A stretch of DNA of 64,000 nt from Ralstonia mannitolilytica (GTDB lineage: Bacteria; Pseudomonadota; Gammaproteobacteria; Burkholderiales; Burkholderiaceae): assembly GCF_905397375.1 (NCBI RefSeq), contig NZ_CAJPVG010000003.1:1-64000 (forward strand), in the 5' to 3' direction. Position numbers and translations under genes: made by a program. Positions 24,958 to 33,512 of this stretch are shown in pieces (position 1 is the first letter of the stretch; each line of letters begins with the position of its first letter). Under the pieces are notes generated by a model. The model searched no databases, was not told where the DNA came from, and saw only the letters and a program-made list of their open reading frames with translations.

Positions 24958-26739
24958 ATGAGCGTGGTGGAAATCAAGGTGCCGGACATCGGCGATTTCG
25001 ATGCGGTGGAAGTCATCGAAGTGCTGGTCAAGGCGGGCGATGCCGTCGAGAAAGAGCAATCGCTGATCGTGCTGGAATCCGACAAGGCCAGCATGGAGGT
25101 GCCGTCGGACGTGGCCGGCAAGATCGTCGACGTGAAGGTCAAGGTGGGCGACAAGGTCAGCAAGGGTACGGTGATTGCCACGGCGGAAGCAGGCGCTGCC
25201 GCAGCGCCCGCACCCGCGCAGGCACCGGCTCCGGCCGCTGCGCCCGCCGCGGCTGCGGCGGTATCGGCCCCAGCACCGCAAGCGGCCAAGCATGCCGGCG
25301 GCGCCGATATCGAATGCGAGATGCTCGTGCTGGGCTCGGGCCCGGGCGGCTACTCGGCAGCGTTCCGCAGCGCAGACCTGGGCATGAACACGGTGCTGGT
25401 CGAGCGCTTCTCCACGCTCGGCGGCGTCTGCCTGAACGTCGGTTGCATTCCGTCGAAGGCGCTGCTCCACACGGCCGCCGTCATGGAAGAAGTCAAGGCG
25501 ATGGCTGCACACGGCATTGTCTATAGCGAGCCCAAGGTCGACATCGACCAGTTGCGCAAGCACAAGGAATCCGTGATCGGCAAGCTGACCGGCGGCCTGG
25601 CCGGCATGGCCAAGGCGCGCAAGGTGCAGGTCGTGCGCGGCGTCGGCACGTTCCTCGATCCGAACCATCTGGAAGTCCAGCTGACGGGCGGCGACGGCAA
25701 GGCCACGACGGGCGAGAAGAAGGTCATCCGGTTTGCCAAGGCCATCATCGCCGCGGGCAGCGAGGCCGTGAAGCTGCCGTTCATTCCGGAAGATCCGCGC
25801 ATCGTCGATTCGACCGGCGCGCTGGAACTGCGCCAGGTGCCCGGCAAGATGCTGGTGATCGGCGGCGGCATCATCGGCCTGGAAATGGCGACGGTGTACA
25901 GCACACTGGGCGCACGCATCGACGTGGTGGAAATGCTCGACGGCCTGATGCAGGGCGCCGACCGCGACCTCGTCAAGGTGTGGGACAAGATGAACAAGGG
26001 CCGCTTCGACAAGGTCATGCTCCAGACCAAGACGGTCGGCGTGGAACCGAAGCCGGACGGCATCTACGTCAAGTTCGAAGGCGATGCCGCGCCGGCCGAG
26101 CCGCAGCGTTACGACATGGTCCTCGTGGCCGTGGGCCGCAGTCCGAACGGCAAGCGTATCGGCGCCGAGAAGGCTGGCGTGGCCGTGACGGACCGCGGCT
26201 TCATCAATGTGGACAAGCAGCAGCGCACCAATGTGCCGCACATTTTCGCGATCGGCGACATCGTCGGGCAGCCGATGCTGGCACACAAGGCCGTGCATGA
26301 AGGCCATGTGGCAGCCGAAGCCGCACACGGCGAGAAGGCGTATTTCGATGTCAAGCAGATTCCGTCGGTGGCCTATACCGATCCAGAAGTGGCTTGGGCG
26401 GGGCTGACGGAAGAGCAGTGCAAGGCGCAGGGCATCAAGTACGGCAAGGGCGTGTTCCCCTGGGCCGCCTCCGGCCGCGCCATCGCCAATGGCCGCGACG
26501 AGGGTTTCACGAAGGTGATCTTCGACGAAGAGACACATCGCATCATCGGTGGCGGCATTGTGGGCACGCACGCGGGCGACCTCATCAGCGAGATCTGCCT
26601 GGCCATCGAAATGGGCGCAGACGCCGTGGACATCGGCAAGACCATCCACCCGCACCCGACGCTCGGTGAATCGGTGGGCATGGCGGCGGAAATCTATGAA
26701 GGCGTGTGTACGGACGTGCCACCAGCGCGTAAGCGTTAA
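24958..26739 (+). CDS. lpdA: Dihydrolipoyl dehydrogenase (E3) with N-terminal lipoyl domain
   Basis: 593 residues, longer than a plain E3 (about 475) because residues 1-75 form a lipoyl domain with Lys-43 (LESDKASMEVPS). An Ala/Pro linker (about 76-112) then leads to the flavoenzyme. FAD-binding is GSGPGG (125-130), the redox disulfide is Cys-157/Cys-162 in GGVCLNVGC, the NAD site is VIGGGIIGLEMA and the C-terminal His-Glu dyad is in TIHPHPTLGE. It reoxidises E2 lipoamide with NAD. ATG 24958 follows AAGGAG. Ends at a strong terminator. Confidence 0.94.
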   Translation: MSVVEIKVPDIGDFDAVEVIEVLVKAGDAVEKEQSLIVLESDKASMEVPSDVAGKIVDVKVKVGDKVSKGTVIATAEAGAAAAPAPAQAPAPAAAPAAAAAVSAPAPQAAKHAGGADIECEMLVLGSGPGGYSAAFRSADLGMNTVLVERFSTLGGVCLNVGCIPSKALLHTAAVMEEVKAMAAHGIVYSEPKVDIDQLRKHKESVIGKLTGGLAGMAKARKVQVVRGVGTFLDPNHLEVQLTGGDGKATTGEKKVIRFAKAIIAAGSEAVKLPFIPEDPRIVDSTGALELRQVPGKMLVIGGGIIGLEMATVYSTLGARIDVVEMLDGLMQGADRDLVKVWDKMNKGRFDKVMLQTKTVGVEPKPDGIYVKFEGDAAPAEPQRYDMVLVAVGRSPNGKRIGAEKAGVAVTDRGFINVDKQQRTNVPHIFAIGDIVGQPMLAHKAVHEGHVAAEAAHGEKAYFDVKQIPSVAYTDPEVAWAGLTEEQCKAQGIKYGKGVFPWAASGRAIANGRDEGFTKVIFDEETHRIIGGGIVGTHAGDLISEICLAIEMGADAVDIGKTIHPHPTLGESVGMAAEIYEGVCTDVPPARKR

Positions 26740-26796
26740 TGCAATTAACCGCCTTGTTTTTCAGAGCACCATAAAACAGGCTGGCAAAGCGAGAAG

Positions 26797-26826
26797 GGCT
26801 GCTCCGTGGTGGGCAGCCGTTTTTTT
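26797..26826 (+). terminator. Intrinsic terminator of the pyruvate dehydrogenase operon
   Basis: GGCTGC (26797-26802) pairs with GCAGCC (26813-26818), followed by a G and seven T (26820-26826). It lies 58 bases after the lpdA stop codon. Confidence 0.8.
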
Positions 26827-26845
26827 GGCGCGTCTGGTGTCGCGC

Positions 26846-27406
26846 TCAATGACGCGGTTCAATGGGCCGGCGGTGGCGGCGCAGCAGGCGCAGTGCGGCT
26901 GTCAGGCGGCGCCAAGCCTGATGCACGAGACCGTCCCGGTGCATGCGCAAGTCAGCAAGCCGTGCTTGCAGCGTTTTCCATGTCGGTGTGGCTTTCAGGG
27001 CGGTCACCATTCGGCGTTTCCAGGCGAGGAACGCGGTCTCCCAACGCGCATACCAGGCCAGCGTATGCAGTTGCGGCCGCACGGCGCAGTAGATCCGTAC
27101 GCCGAGCCCTGTGCTGACGACTTTGGCCAGCACCAGCACCAACGTCCCCGCAATCAGATGGCCGCGGGCCAGCACGTAGATCGCTGCCAGCTTGAAGGGA
27201 AGCAGCGCCAGCATGGGCAACGCAAAGGCGCAGAGCGCCTCTATGGGTTGCAGCGCAGCGAGCCGCCGTTCCGCGGCCTGCACCAACGGATGCGCGGAGA
27301 GCCGGGCGGTGAGACGCAGCATGACCTTCCAGATCCATTCCTCGAACAGCAGGATGAGCGCTGCGATCAGGATCAGGCCGCGTTTGGCCAAGGATTCGCG
27401 AGACAT
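26846..27406 (-). CDS. Conserved-looking membrane protein, unknown function
   Basis: 186 residues. MSRESLAKRGLILIAALILL begins with a positive end and a hydrophobic helix. A second hydrophobic block (about 66-100: ALCAFALPMLALLPFKLAAI and onward to LVLVLAKVVSTGLGV) suggests two or three membrane spans. The C-terminal 60 residues are Arg/Trp-rich and likely cytoplasmic. No family is recognised. ATG 27406 was chosen; a TTG 30 bases upstream is in frame, and neither has a clear RBS. It converges with lpdA. Confidence 0.65.
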   Translation of the reverse strand: MSRESLAKRGLILIAALILLFEEWIWKVMLRLTARLSAHPLVQAAERRLAALQPIEALCAFALPMLALLPFKLAAIYVLARGHLIAGTLVLVLAKVVSTGLGVRIYCAVRPQLHTLAWYARWETAFLAWKRRMVTALKATPTWKTLQARLADLRMHRDGLVHQAWRRLTAALRLLRRHRRPIEPRH

Positions 27407-27504
27407 CGTGATGGGGACAGGGGCGGCGAGCCGCAATACCGAATGGAGCGCCGCGCTGCCACAAAAGTTCGCAATTTGAAGGTTGCGCTACGTTTGCAGC
27501 ACAC

Positions 27505-27527
27505 AAAAAACCCGGCCGAAGCCGGGT
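27505..27527 (-). terminator. Second intrinsic terminator downstream of phaP (minus strand)
   Basis: On the minus strand ACCCGGC (27527-27521) pairs with GCCGGGT (27516-27510) around a TTCG loop, followed by a run of T (complement of 27505-27510). UUCG tetraloop hairpins are very stable. It backs up the terminator at 27692-27713 and lies upstream of the next minus-strand gene. Confidence 0.75.
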
Positions 27528-27687
27528 CAAAGGTACTCACTGATCACCACTGAGGACAGGTTTTCAGCAGCGGTACCGAGGAGACAATCTGACGAACACC
27601 TGCAATGGACTGGCCAGCCGGCGCCGGAGTTCCGCGCAAATGCGCGCAAAACAGGGCGTCTGGAAGACGGGCTCGATGCACCAAAGC

Positions 27688-27713
27688 AAAACGGGCCTCC
27701 CGAAGGAGGCCCG
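27688..27713 (-). terminator. Intrinsic terminator of phaP (minus strand)
   Basis: CGGGCCTCC (27713-27705 on the minus strand) pairs with GGAGGCCCG (27700-27692) around TTCG and is followed by TTTTG. It starts 24 bases after the phaP stop. Confidence 0.85.
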
Positions 27714-27736
27714 CTTGTCAGACGCAGTTGACCGGA

Positions 27737-28315
27737 TCAGGCAGCGGTCGTGGTCTTCTTGCCGGCCGCGGCACGTGCCTGGGCCGAAGCTTGGGCAGTG
27801 GCCTTGCTGGCGGCGTTGGCGGCAGCGTGGAAGTTGCTCTCAGCCAGTTCCACGGCTTGCTTGGTGGCCTTCTGCACCGAGTCGTAAGCATTGTTGGCAG
27901 CCGACAGAGCCGACTTCACGAGGGCCACCGCCGATTCCGAACCGGCCGGAGCGTTCTTGGACACGTTGTCGACCAGCGCTTGCAGCTTGCGGCTGTTTTC
28001 TGCGATTTGCAGCTCAGCGGCCTTGCTGAACTCGCTTTGCGTGTCCGAAGCGATTTCGTACAGGTGGCGGCTGTAGGCCAGCACCTTCTCAGCCAGCGGC
28101 TGGACGGCGGCGGTCTGCACCGACAGCAGTTCCTGGGCGTCCTTGGCGGACAGGGCCTTCTTGGCGTGTTCGACGTTCTCAGCCAGGGTAGCCTTGACGA
28201 CTTGCAGGTTCAGTTCGACCAGCTTTTCGACGCCTTCAAATGCCTTGTTGGTCAGGCCGAAGAAGGTTTCCAGGTTGGCCTTGTGCGCCGCAGCGATCTG
28301 TTCCTGAGTCAGCAT
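27737..28315 (-). CDS. phaP: Phasin, PHA granule-coating protein
   Basis: 192 residues, a mostly helical amphipathic protein starting MLTQEQIAAAHKANLETFFGL. The Phasin_2-type region covers about 5-110, with the VEKLVELNLQVVKATLAEN signature. The C-terminus is Ala/Lys-rich (ASAQARAAAGKKTTTAA), as in C. necator PhaP1. Phasins cover polyhydroxyalkanoate granules, control their size and promote synthesis. The gene stands apart from phaCABR but shares the control elements described upstream. GGAGA lies 9 bases before ATG 28315. It is followed by two intrinsic terminators. Confidence 0.93.
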   Translation of the reverse strand: MLTQEQIAAAHKANLETFFGLTNKAFEGVEKLVELNLQVVKATLAENVEHAKKALSAKDAQELLSVQTAAVQPLAEKVLAYSRHLYEIASDTQSEFSKAAELQIAENSRKLQALVDNVSKNAPAGSESAVALVKSALSAANNAYDSVQKATKQAVELAESNFHAAANAASKATAQASAQARAAAGKKTTTAA

Positions 28316-28437
28316 GTTGTCTCTCCAAATACAAAGGTGGGTCGGGAAATCAAAATCAAAATTTAGATCGCCCAGATGTACAAAGCGTGACGTTCAGCGT
28401 CGGGCCGTCCAGGCGACATCGCGATGGGTCAGGGATG

Positions 28438-28447
28438 GTGCATCGCA
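28438..28447. promoter_or_regulatory. Candidate PhaR operator 1 (downstream of phaP start site)
   Basis: GTGCATCGCA lies just after the predicted transcription start of phaP. It shares all 10 bases with the second site 57 bases away. A protein bound here would block promoter escape. PhaR of other species is reported to bind the phaP promoter in the absence of polymer; assignment to PhaR is inference. Confidence 0.5.
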
Positions 28448-28455
28448 ACAATTTC

Positions 28456-28484
28456 ATTGTTGTTGAATGCCAAACGAGTGTCAA
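28456..28484 (-). promoter_or_regulatory. phaP promoter
   Basis: Read on the minus strand, TTGACA (28484-28479) is a perfect -35. After 17 bases AACAAT (28461-28456) is the -10. The expected start site is near 28449, giving a leader of about 135 bases. Each side carries a copy of the GTGCATCGCA element. The same -35/-10 pair (TTGACA...AACAAT) occurs at phaC. Confidence 0.75.
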
Positions 28485-28491
28485 GCATTCT

Positions 28492-28506
28492 TTGTGCATC
28501 GCACAA
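28492..28506. promoter_or_regulatory. Candidate PhaR operator 2 (upstream of phaP -35)
   Basis: TTGTGCATCGCACAA is a 15-base dyad (TTGTGC-ATC-GCACAA) directly upstream of the -35 hexamer. It contains the GTGCATCGCA core of operator 1. Two equivalent sites bracketing one promoter suggest cooperative or looping repression. Confidence 0.55.
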
Positions 28507-28716
28507 AAATCGGATTTTGCCGATTTTTCGTGCGCGGGAATTGCGCAGAGAACCGTTTGGCGTGATTTTTTGTGGCAGAAAAATGCGCGTTTATGGTGCG
28601 CAATCGAACGGGAAAGGGCGTCGGAGCGACAATCTCGTCTCAAAAAACAGGCGAGGGCGCACCGGGTTAGCATGCGCCGGACTGCCGATTACGTTGTAGT
28701 GCGATCCCAACTTCAC

Positions 28717-29679
28717 ATGCGCGCGTTCTATACCGATCATTTTGTGTTGCCGCTGCCGCCGGGGCACCGCTTCCCGATGCGTAAGTACAGCGAGTTGCGG
28801 CAGCGGGTGCTCACCCAGGTGTCGGGGGTGCAGATGCAGGAGGCTCCCCGCGCTGATGACGATGCGCTGCTGCTGGCGCATGCGGCCAGCTATATTGAGG
28901 CTGTCAGCGGCGGCACGCTCGACCCGGCGCGCCAGCGCGAGATCGGTTTCCCGTGGTCGCTCGAGATGGTCGAGCGCAGCCGCCGTTCGGCTGGCGCGAC
29001 GATGGCCGCATGCGAGGCCGCCATGGTCGACGGCATCGCCGTAAATCTGGCAGGCGGAACACACCACGCCTATGCCGACAAGGGCGGTGGCTTTTGCGTG
29101 TTCAACGACGCGGCGATCGCTTCACGCTGGATGCAGCGCAGGCCGGGCAGAACCCCCGAGGACTTTCCGGTCGCGATCATCGACCTGGATGTGCATCAGG
29201 GCAACGGTACGGCATCGATCCTGCGCGACGATCCTTCGGTCTTCACCCTGTCCGTGCATGGCGAGAAGAATTATCCGTTTCGCAAGGAAGCGTCCGATCT
29301 GGACGTGGGTCTGCACGACGGCTGCTGCGACGACGATTATCTGCAGGCCCTGACCGGCGCCCTCGATATCCTGGCGGGCCGGTTCAAGCCGCGCCTCATT
29401 ATTTACCTGGCGGGGGCGGATCCGCACGAAGGCGACCGCCTGGGGCGGTTGAAGTTGACCCTGGACGGCCTGGCACGGCGCGACCAGGAGGTGTTCGATT
29501 TTGCGTATCAGCGGTGCATTCCGATTGCCGTTACCATGGCGGGCGGCTACGGCAACAATATTGACGACACCGTGGCTGTCCACGCGCAGACGATTGCGCT
29601 GGCCGCCCGGCACGCACAGCGTTGGGCCGCCCGCGAAAGCGCTGCGGCTGCATCGACCTCTCTTCCGCTTTCCGCATGA
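28717..29679 (+). CDS. Histone deacetylase-family amidohydrolase
   Basis: 320 residues with the arginase/deacetylase fold. The zinc and active-site motifs are GGTHHAYADKGGGFCVFND (tandem His), IIDLDVHQGNGT (Asp and His ligands) and YLAGADPHEGDRLG (Asp ligand). Bacterial members deacetylate acetyl-lysine, acetylpolyamines or acetoin-related compounds; the substrate is not evident. ATG 28717 is preferred; ATG 28672 is also in frame and neither has a strong RBS. The stop overlaps the next start (ATGA), so it forms an operon with the DMT transporter. Confidence 0.85.
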   Translation: MRAFYTDHFVLPLPPGHRFPMRKYSELRQRVLTQVSGVQMQEAPRADDDALLLAHAASYIEAVSGGTLDPARQREIGFPWSLEMVERSRRSAGATMAACEAAMVDGIAVNLAGGTHHAYADKGGGFCVFNDAAIASRWMQRRPGRTPEDFPVAIIDLDVHQGNGTASILRDDPSVFTLSVHGEKNYPFRKEASDLDVGLHDGCCDDDYLQALTGALDILAGRFKPRLIIYLAGADPHEGDRLGRLKLTLDGLARRDQEVFDFAYQRCIPIAVTMAGGYGNNIDDTVAVHAQTIALAARHAQRWAARESAAAASTSLPLSA

Positions 29680-30593
29680 CACAAGCGTATTCCGTTGCGC
29701 CCGCGCAGGCGCGCGATTCCCTGTTCGTCGCCGCCATGCCATGGCTCTTCGTGCTGATCTGGAGCACGGGCTTCATCGTGGCCAAGTACGGGATGCCGTA
29801 CGCCGAGCCGATCACCTTCCTGTTCCTCCGCTTTGTCGGCGTGCTGGTGTGCCTGCTGCCGCTGGTGTGGCTGGCGCGCGTGCCATTACCACGCAAGGCG
29901 GGCACGGGCGAGACCGATTGGGCCACCGTCGGCCACATCGCCGTGGCGGGTGTGCTGATGCAATGGGGATATCTGGCGGGCGTATGGGCGGCGGTCAAGC
30001 TGGGTATGCCTGCCGGGATGACCGCGCTCATCGTCGGCATGCAACCGATTCTCACGGCGCTGTACGTGTCGATGCGCGGCGAGCGTGTCTCGGGCCGCCA
30101 ATGGCTGGGCCTGTTGTGCGGCATTGCCGGTGTGGGCCTGGTGGTGGCCAACAAGCTGCATCTGGCCGGTGTGGGCGTGACGACGCTTGCCCTGTGCGTG
30201 GGCGCGCTGCTGTCGATTACCGTGGGCACGCTGTATCAGAAGCGCCATTGCCCTGTGTTCGATCTGCGCATGGGCACGTGCATCCAGTTTGGCGCCTCCG
30301 CGCTGCTCTGCCTGCCGTTCATGTTCTTGTTCGAGACCCGCGACGTGCATTGGACCGTGCAGATGATCGGCTCGCTCGTGTGGTCGGTTCTGGCGCTGTC
30401 GATTGGCGCGATCTCGCTACTGTTCGTGCTGATCCGCAAGGGCGCGGCCACCCGGGTGACGTCGTTGCTGTATCTGACGCCGCCCACGACCGCCGTGATG
30501 GCGTGGGCGCTGTTCGGCGAGCGGTTTCCGCCGCTCGCGGCACTCGGCATGGTCGTTGCCGCATGCGGCGTGGCCCTCGTCATCCGCAAGTGA
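29676..30593 (+). CDS. EamA/DMT-family membrane transporter
   Basis: 305 residues with about ten hydrophobic segments in two homologous EamA halves. The first begins FVAAMPWLFVLIWSTGFIVAK and the second around SITVGTLYQKRHCPVFD. The end LLYLTPPTTAVMAWALFGE is typical. Such proteins usually export amino acids or metabolites across the inner membrane. The start codon overlaps the deacetylase stop by one base set (ATGA), which implies coupling. The substrate is not known. Confidence 0.87.
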   Translation: MTQAYSVAPAQARDSLFVAAMPWLFVLIWSTGFIVAKYGMPYAEPITFLFLRFVGVLVCLLPLVWLARVPLPRKAGTGETDWATVGHIAVAGVLMQWGYLAGVWAAVKLGMPAGMTALIVGMQPILTALYVSMRGERVSGRQWLGLLCGIAGVGLVVANKLHLAGVGVTTLALCVGALLSITVGTLYQKRHCPVFDLRMGTCIQFGASALLCLPFMFLFETRDVHWTVQMIGSLVWSVLALSIGAISLLFVLIRKGAATRVTSLLYLTPPTTAVMAWALFGERFPPLAALGMVVAACGVALVIRK

Positions 30594-30646
30594 CCTCGCC
30601 CGGGCCGCTGGTATCCTCATCACATTCGATTGCCCCGCTGACACCC

Positions 30647-31090
30647 ATGAGCACGCCACGCCAGACGCGCGACGACTACCGCCATTTCCACACCATCACC
30701 ACGCGGTGGATGGATAACGACGTCTACGGCCACGTCAACAACGTCGTCTACTACAGCTACTTCGACACCGTGGTGAACGCGTATCTCATCGGCGAGGGCG
30801 TGCTGGACCCGGAGCGCAGCGAGACCATCGGCCTCGTCATCGAGACGCAATGCAATTACTTCGCGCCGCTGTCGTTTCCGGATCCGGTGGTGGCAGGGCT
30901 GCGCGTGGCGCGCCTGGGGAACACGAGCGTGCGCTACGAGGTGGGCCTGTTCCGCGCAGACGCGCATGAAGCCGCTGCACAAGGCCACTTCGTGCACGTG
31001 TATGTCGATCGCGAAACGCGCCGGCCGGTGCCGTTGCCCGGTGCGTTGCGTGCGGTGCTTGAGCCGCTCGTCTCCAGCGCCGTCGCCTGA
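30647..31090 (+). CDS. Hotdog-fold acyl-CoA thioesterase (4HBT/YbgC-like)
   Basis: 147 residues. The signature RWMDNDVYGHVNNVVYYSYFD contains the active-site Asp (equivalent to D of the 4-hydroxybenzoyl-CoA thioesterase family) and the HVNN turn. Length fits a single hotdog domain. It should hydrolyse short or medium acyl-CoA thioesters in the cytoplasm. The gene is 53 bases after the transporter and 14 before the nitroreductase, in the same direction, and is likely co-transcribed. Confidence 0.85.
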   Translation: MSTPRQTRDDYRHFHTITTRWMDNDVYGHVNNVVYYSYFDTVVNAYLIGEGVLDPERSETIGLVIETQCNYFAPLSFPDPVVAGLRVARLGNTSVRYEVGLFRADAHEAAAQGHFVHVYVDRETRRPVPLPGALRAVLEPLVSSAVA

Positions 31091-31104
31091 GCGTTTGCGT
31101 CGCC

Positions 31105-31812
31105 ATGAACGACCGCCGACCCACCGCTGCTGAAGTCGAGCTCGTCGATCGCGCCATCACCTCGCGCCGTTCAGTTCGCGCGTTCCTGCCGACGCCTGTG
31201 GCACGCGAAGACATTGAAGCGATTCTGGACGTGGCGCGCCGCGCGCCCTCCGGCAGCAACACGCAGCCTTGGAAGGTGTACGTGCTGACGGGCGAATCGA
31301 AGGCGCGCCTGTCGGAATCCGTGCTCGCGGCATACGACCATCCGGAAGTCGACACACTGCATCGCGAGGAATACCCGTACTACCCGCGCACGTGGGTCGA
31401 TCCGTATCAGAGCCGCCGCCGCAAGGTCGGCTGGGATCTGTACGGCCTGCTCGGCATCGGCCGCGCCGACAAGGAGCGCATGCACGCCCAGCACGCGCGC
31501 AATTTCCGGTTCTTCGACGCGCCGGTCGGCATCATCTTCACCATCGACCGCGTGATGGAGCAGGGCAGCTGGCTAGATTACGGCATGTTCCTCGAAGCCG
31601 TCATGGTAGCGGCCCGTGCGCGCGGCATCGATACATGCCCGCAGGCCGCATTCACCCAATTTCACCGCGTCATCCGCGAGCAACTCGGCCTGCCCGACGA
31701 AGAGATGGTCGTCTGCGGCATGTCGATGGGCTATGCGAACCCGACGGCCATCGAGAACACCCTCGTCACCGAACGCGCGCCTGTCTCGCACTTCACCCGT
31801 TTCCTCGGCTGA
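31105..31812 (+). CDS. Nitroreductase-family flavoprotein
   Basis: 235 residues, FMN-dependent NAD(P)H nitroreductase fold. The N-terminal ITSRRSVRAFLPTPVARED holds the FMN phosphate-binding Arg residues. RRAPSGSNTQPWKVYVLTG is the flavin-contact block, and GIDTCPQAAFTQFHRVIRE plus VVCGMSMGYANP are C-terminal family segments. It reduces nitro compounds or quinones; the natural substrate is unclear. Last of the four-gene run starting at 28717. The 439-base gap after it contains no convincing gene up to the pbpG promoter. Confidence 0.88.
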   Translation: MNDRRPTAAEVELVDRAITSRRSVRAFLPTPVAREDIEAILDVARRAPSGSNTQPWKVYVLTGESKARLSESVLAAYDHPEVDTLHREEYPYYPRTWVDPYQSRRRKVGWDLYGLLGIGRADKERMHAQHARNFRFFDAPVGIIFTIDRVMEQGSWLDYGMFLEAVMVAARARGIDTCPQAAFTQFHRVIREQLGLPDEEMVVCGMSMGYANPTAIENTLVTERAPVSHFTRFLG

Positions 31813-32192
31813 CGTCGCAATCGGTGCCGCCTGCGTGCTACAGCGCACATCGTCGCGCAAAGCGAGAATTGGCGCGGAAAAGTCCTCGAAATATGTCAAC
31901 AGATTCGACCGATGTGTCGTTAGACTTTCCATCATGCGATACCGCGTACGAAGCGCGCGTGTCGTGAGGCACGGTCCGGGCAAATTGTCAGCCGCAATTG
32001 TTGTTGACAGACGCGAGGGAATCTCGTGGCGATTTCCGACTCCGTTCTCATTGCACGCAGAGCGTCATGTGCTGTTTGCGCAACTTTTTTCGCCCTTTTC
32101 GTCCTGCCTTGGCAGGAGATTGCGTCGAAATGATGACCGAATGATAAGGCTCCCGAGGTCAAACTTTAACGGCGTGAGCTAAGTCCTTCATC

Positions 32193-32221
32193 TTGCTAAG
32201 AATTTTGTTTTTGCCTACACT
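32193..32221 (+). promoter_or_regulatory. Sigma-70 promoter of pbpG
   Basis: TTGCTA (32193-32198), a 17-base spacer and TACACT (32216-32221). The start codon follows 31 bases later. It lies in an AT-richer stretch (31990-32230) that otherwise shows no gene. Confidence 0.65.
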
Positions 32222-32251
32222 TGCGCCATCTCACGCGCGGGTGATCGAACC

Positions 32252-33439
32252 ATGTCACGGTCTGTTTCCTCATTTTTTCGACGTCTCGGCTTCGTTTCGC
32301 TGATGACCGTCGCGCTCGCCGCCGCGTCCATCACGACCGCTCACGCGGCCACGTCGTCCAAGAAGCCTGCTGCCAGCAAGACCGCCAAGACGAAAGGCAA
32401 GGCCGTTGGCAAGCACAAGGCCGGCGCCAACGTTGCAGCTGCAAGCAGCGACGAAGCCGCTACCACCAAGGTCCGCAAGGTCGTCACCGTCAAGGGCAAG
32501 CGCCGCGTGATCGTGGTCGAGCGCGGCGCGCGTCCGGTGCGCGCCGCTTTCGTGCCGGCAGCCCCCACGCTCGGTGAGGCCATGGGGCTGCGCTCCACGC
32601 CCGATGCACTGGCGCTGCGTTCGTCCGTTGCGCTCGTGATGGACCAGAACACCGGTGAGGTGCTGTTCCAGAAGAATTCGTCGGCGGTGTTGCCGATTGC
32701 GTCCATTACCAAGCTGATGACCGCGCTCGTCGTGATGGATGCGCACCAGCCGATGGACGAACTGCTCGAGATCACCGAGGAGGATCGCGACTACGAGCGC
32801 AACACCGGCTCGCGCCTGCGCTTTGGCACGATGCTCACGCGTGAAGACCTGCTGCTGCTGGCGCTGATGTCGTCGGAGAACCGTGCAGCGTCGGCCCTCG
32901 GCCGCAACTATCCGGGCGGCCGTCCGGCCTTTGTTGCCGCCATGAACCGCAAGGCCCGCGAACTCGGCATGAACGACACGCACTACGTCGATTCGAACGG
33001 CCTGTCGAGCAGCAACGTGTCGAGCGCGCAGGATCTGGCCAAGATCGTGATGGCTGCCTACAAGGTACCGCTCATCCGCCAGTTCACGACCACGACCGAG
33101 CACACCGTCAACGTGAACGGCCGCTCGCTGCATTACGTCAACACCAACCGCCTCGTGCGCGGCGGCGACTGGGACATCGGCCTGCAGAAGACCGGTTTCA
33201 TCAACGAGGCGGGCCGCTGCCTGGTCATGCAGGCCAATGTGCACGGGCGCAACGTGGTGATGGTGTTCCTGGATTCCGCCGGCAACCTGACGCGCTTTGC
33301 CGATGCCACGCGCGTGCGCCACTGGCTGGAGCGTAATCCGCATGTCGAGCCGGCCACGCAGGCAGCTGCGCCGCTGCGCAATGTTCCGGTGTCGACGCAG
33401 CCGCCGGCCGTCCTGGCTTCGGAGCAGCACGGCGCCTGA
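32252..33439 (+). CDS. pbpG: D-alanyl-D-alanine endopeptidase (PBP7 family)
   Basis: 395 residues, exported peptidoglycan hydrolase of the S11 family. A signal peptide covers about 1-31 (FVSLMTVALAAASITTAHAA). A Lys/Ala-rich linker (about 33-95) then leads to the penicillin-binding domain. Active-site motifs are SITK (SxxK; catalytic Ser and Lys), SSEN (SxN) and KTG in QKTGFINEAG. It cuts D-Ala-meso-DAP cross-bridges in the periplasm. Own promoter upstream and a long bidirectional terminator downstream, so it is monocistronic. Confidence 0.92.
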   Translation: MSRSVSSFFRRLGFVSLMTVALAAASITTAHAATSSKKPAASKTAKTKGKAVGKHKAGANVAAASSDEAATTKVRKVVTVKGKRRVIVVERGARPVRAAFVPAAPTLGEAMGLRSTPDALALRSSVALVMDQNTGEVLFQKNSSAVLPIASITKLMTALVVMDAHQPMDELLEITEEDRDYERNTGSRLRFGTMLTREDLLLLALMSSENRAASALGRNYPGGRPAFVAAMNRKARELGMNDTHYVDSNGLSSSNVSSAQDLAKIVMAAYKVPLIRQFTTTTEHTVNVNGRSLHYVNTNRLVRGGDWDIGLQKTGFINEAGRCLVMQANVHGRNVVMVFLDSAGNLTRFADATRVRHWLERNPHVEPATQAAAPLRNVPVSTQPPAVLASEQHGA

Positions 33440-33451
33440 TCTGCCGCATGC

Positions 33452-33493
33452 CCCAACAAAAAAGCGCGTTCGAGGACGCGCTTTTTTGTTGGG
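33452..33493. terminator. Bidirectional intrinsic terminator with 18-bp perfect arms
   Basis: CCCAACAAAAAAGCGCGT (33452-33469) pairs perfectly with 33476-33493 around TCGAGG. A-tract and T-tract arms give a U-run on both strands, so it ends both pbpG and the convergent IclR gene. Confidence 0.9.
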
Positions 33494-33512
33494 CCGACAC
33501 CTGCACGGCGCG

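Noticed and set aside
31932..32162. 76-codon frame on the minus strand between the nitroreductase and pbpG genes
   Set aside because: No ribosome site, no recognisable motif and unusual composition; treated as non-coding.
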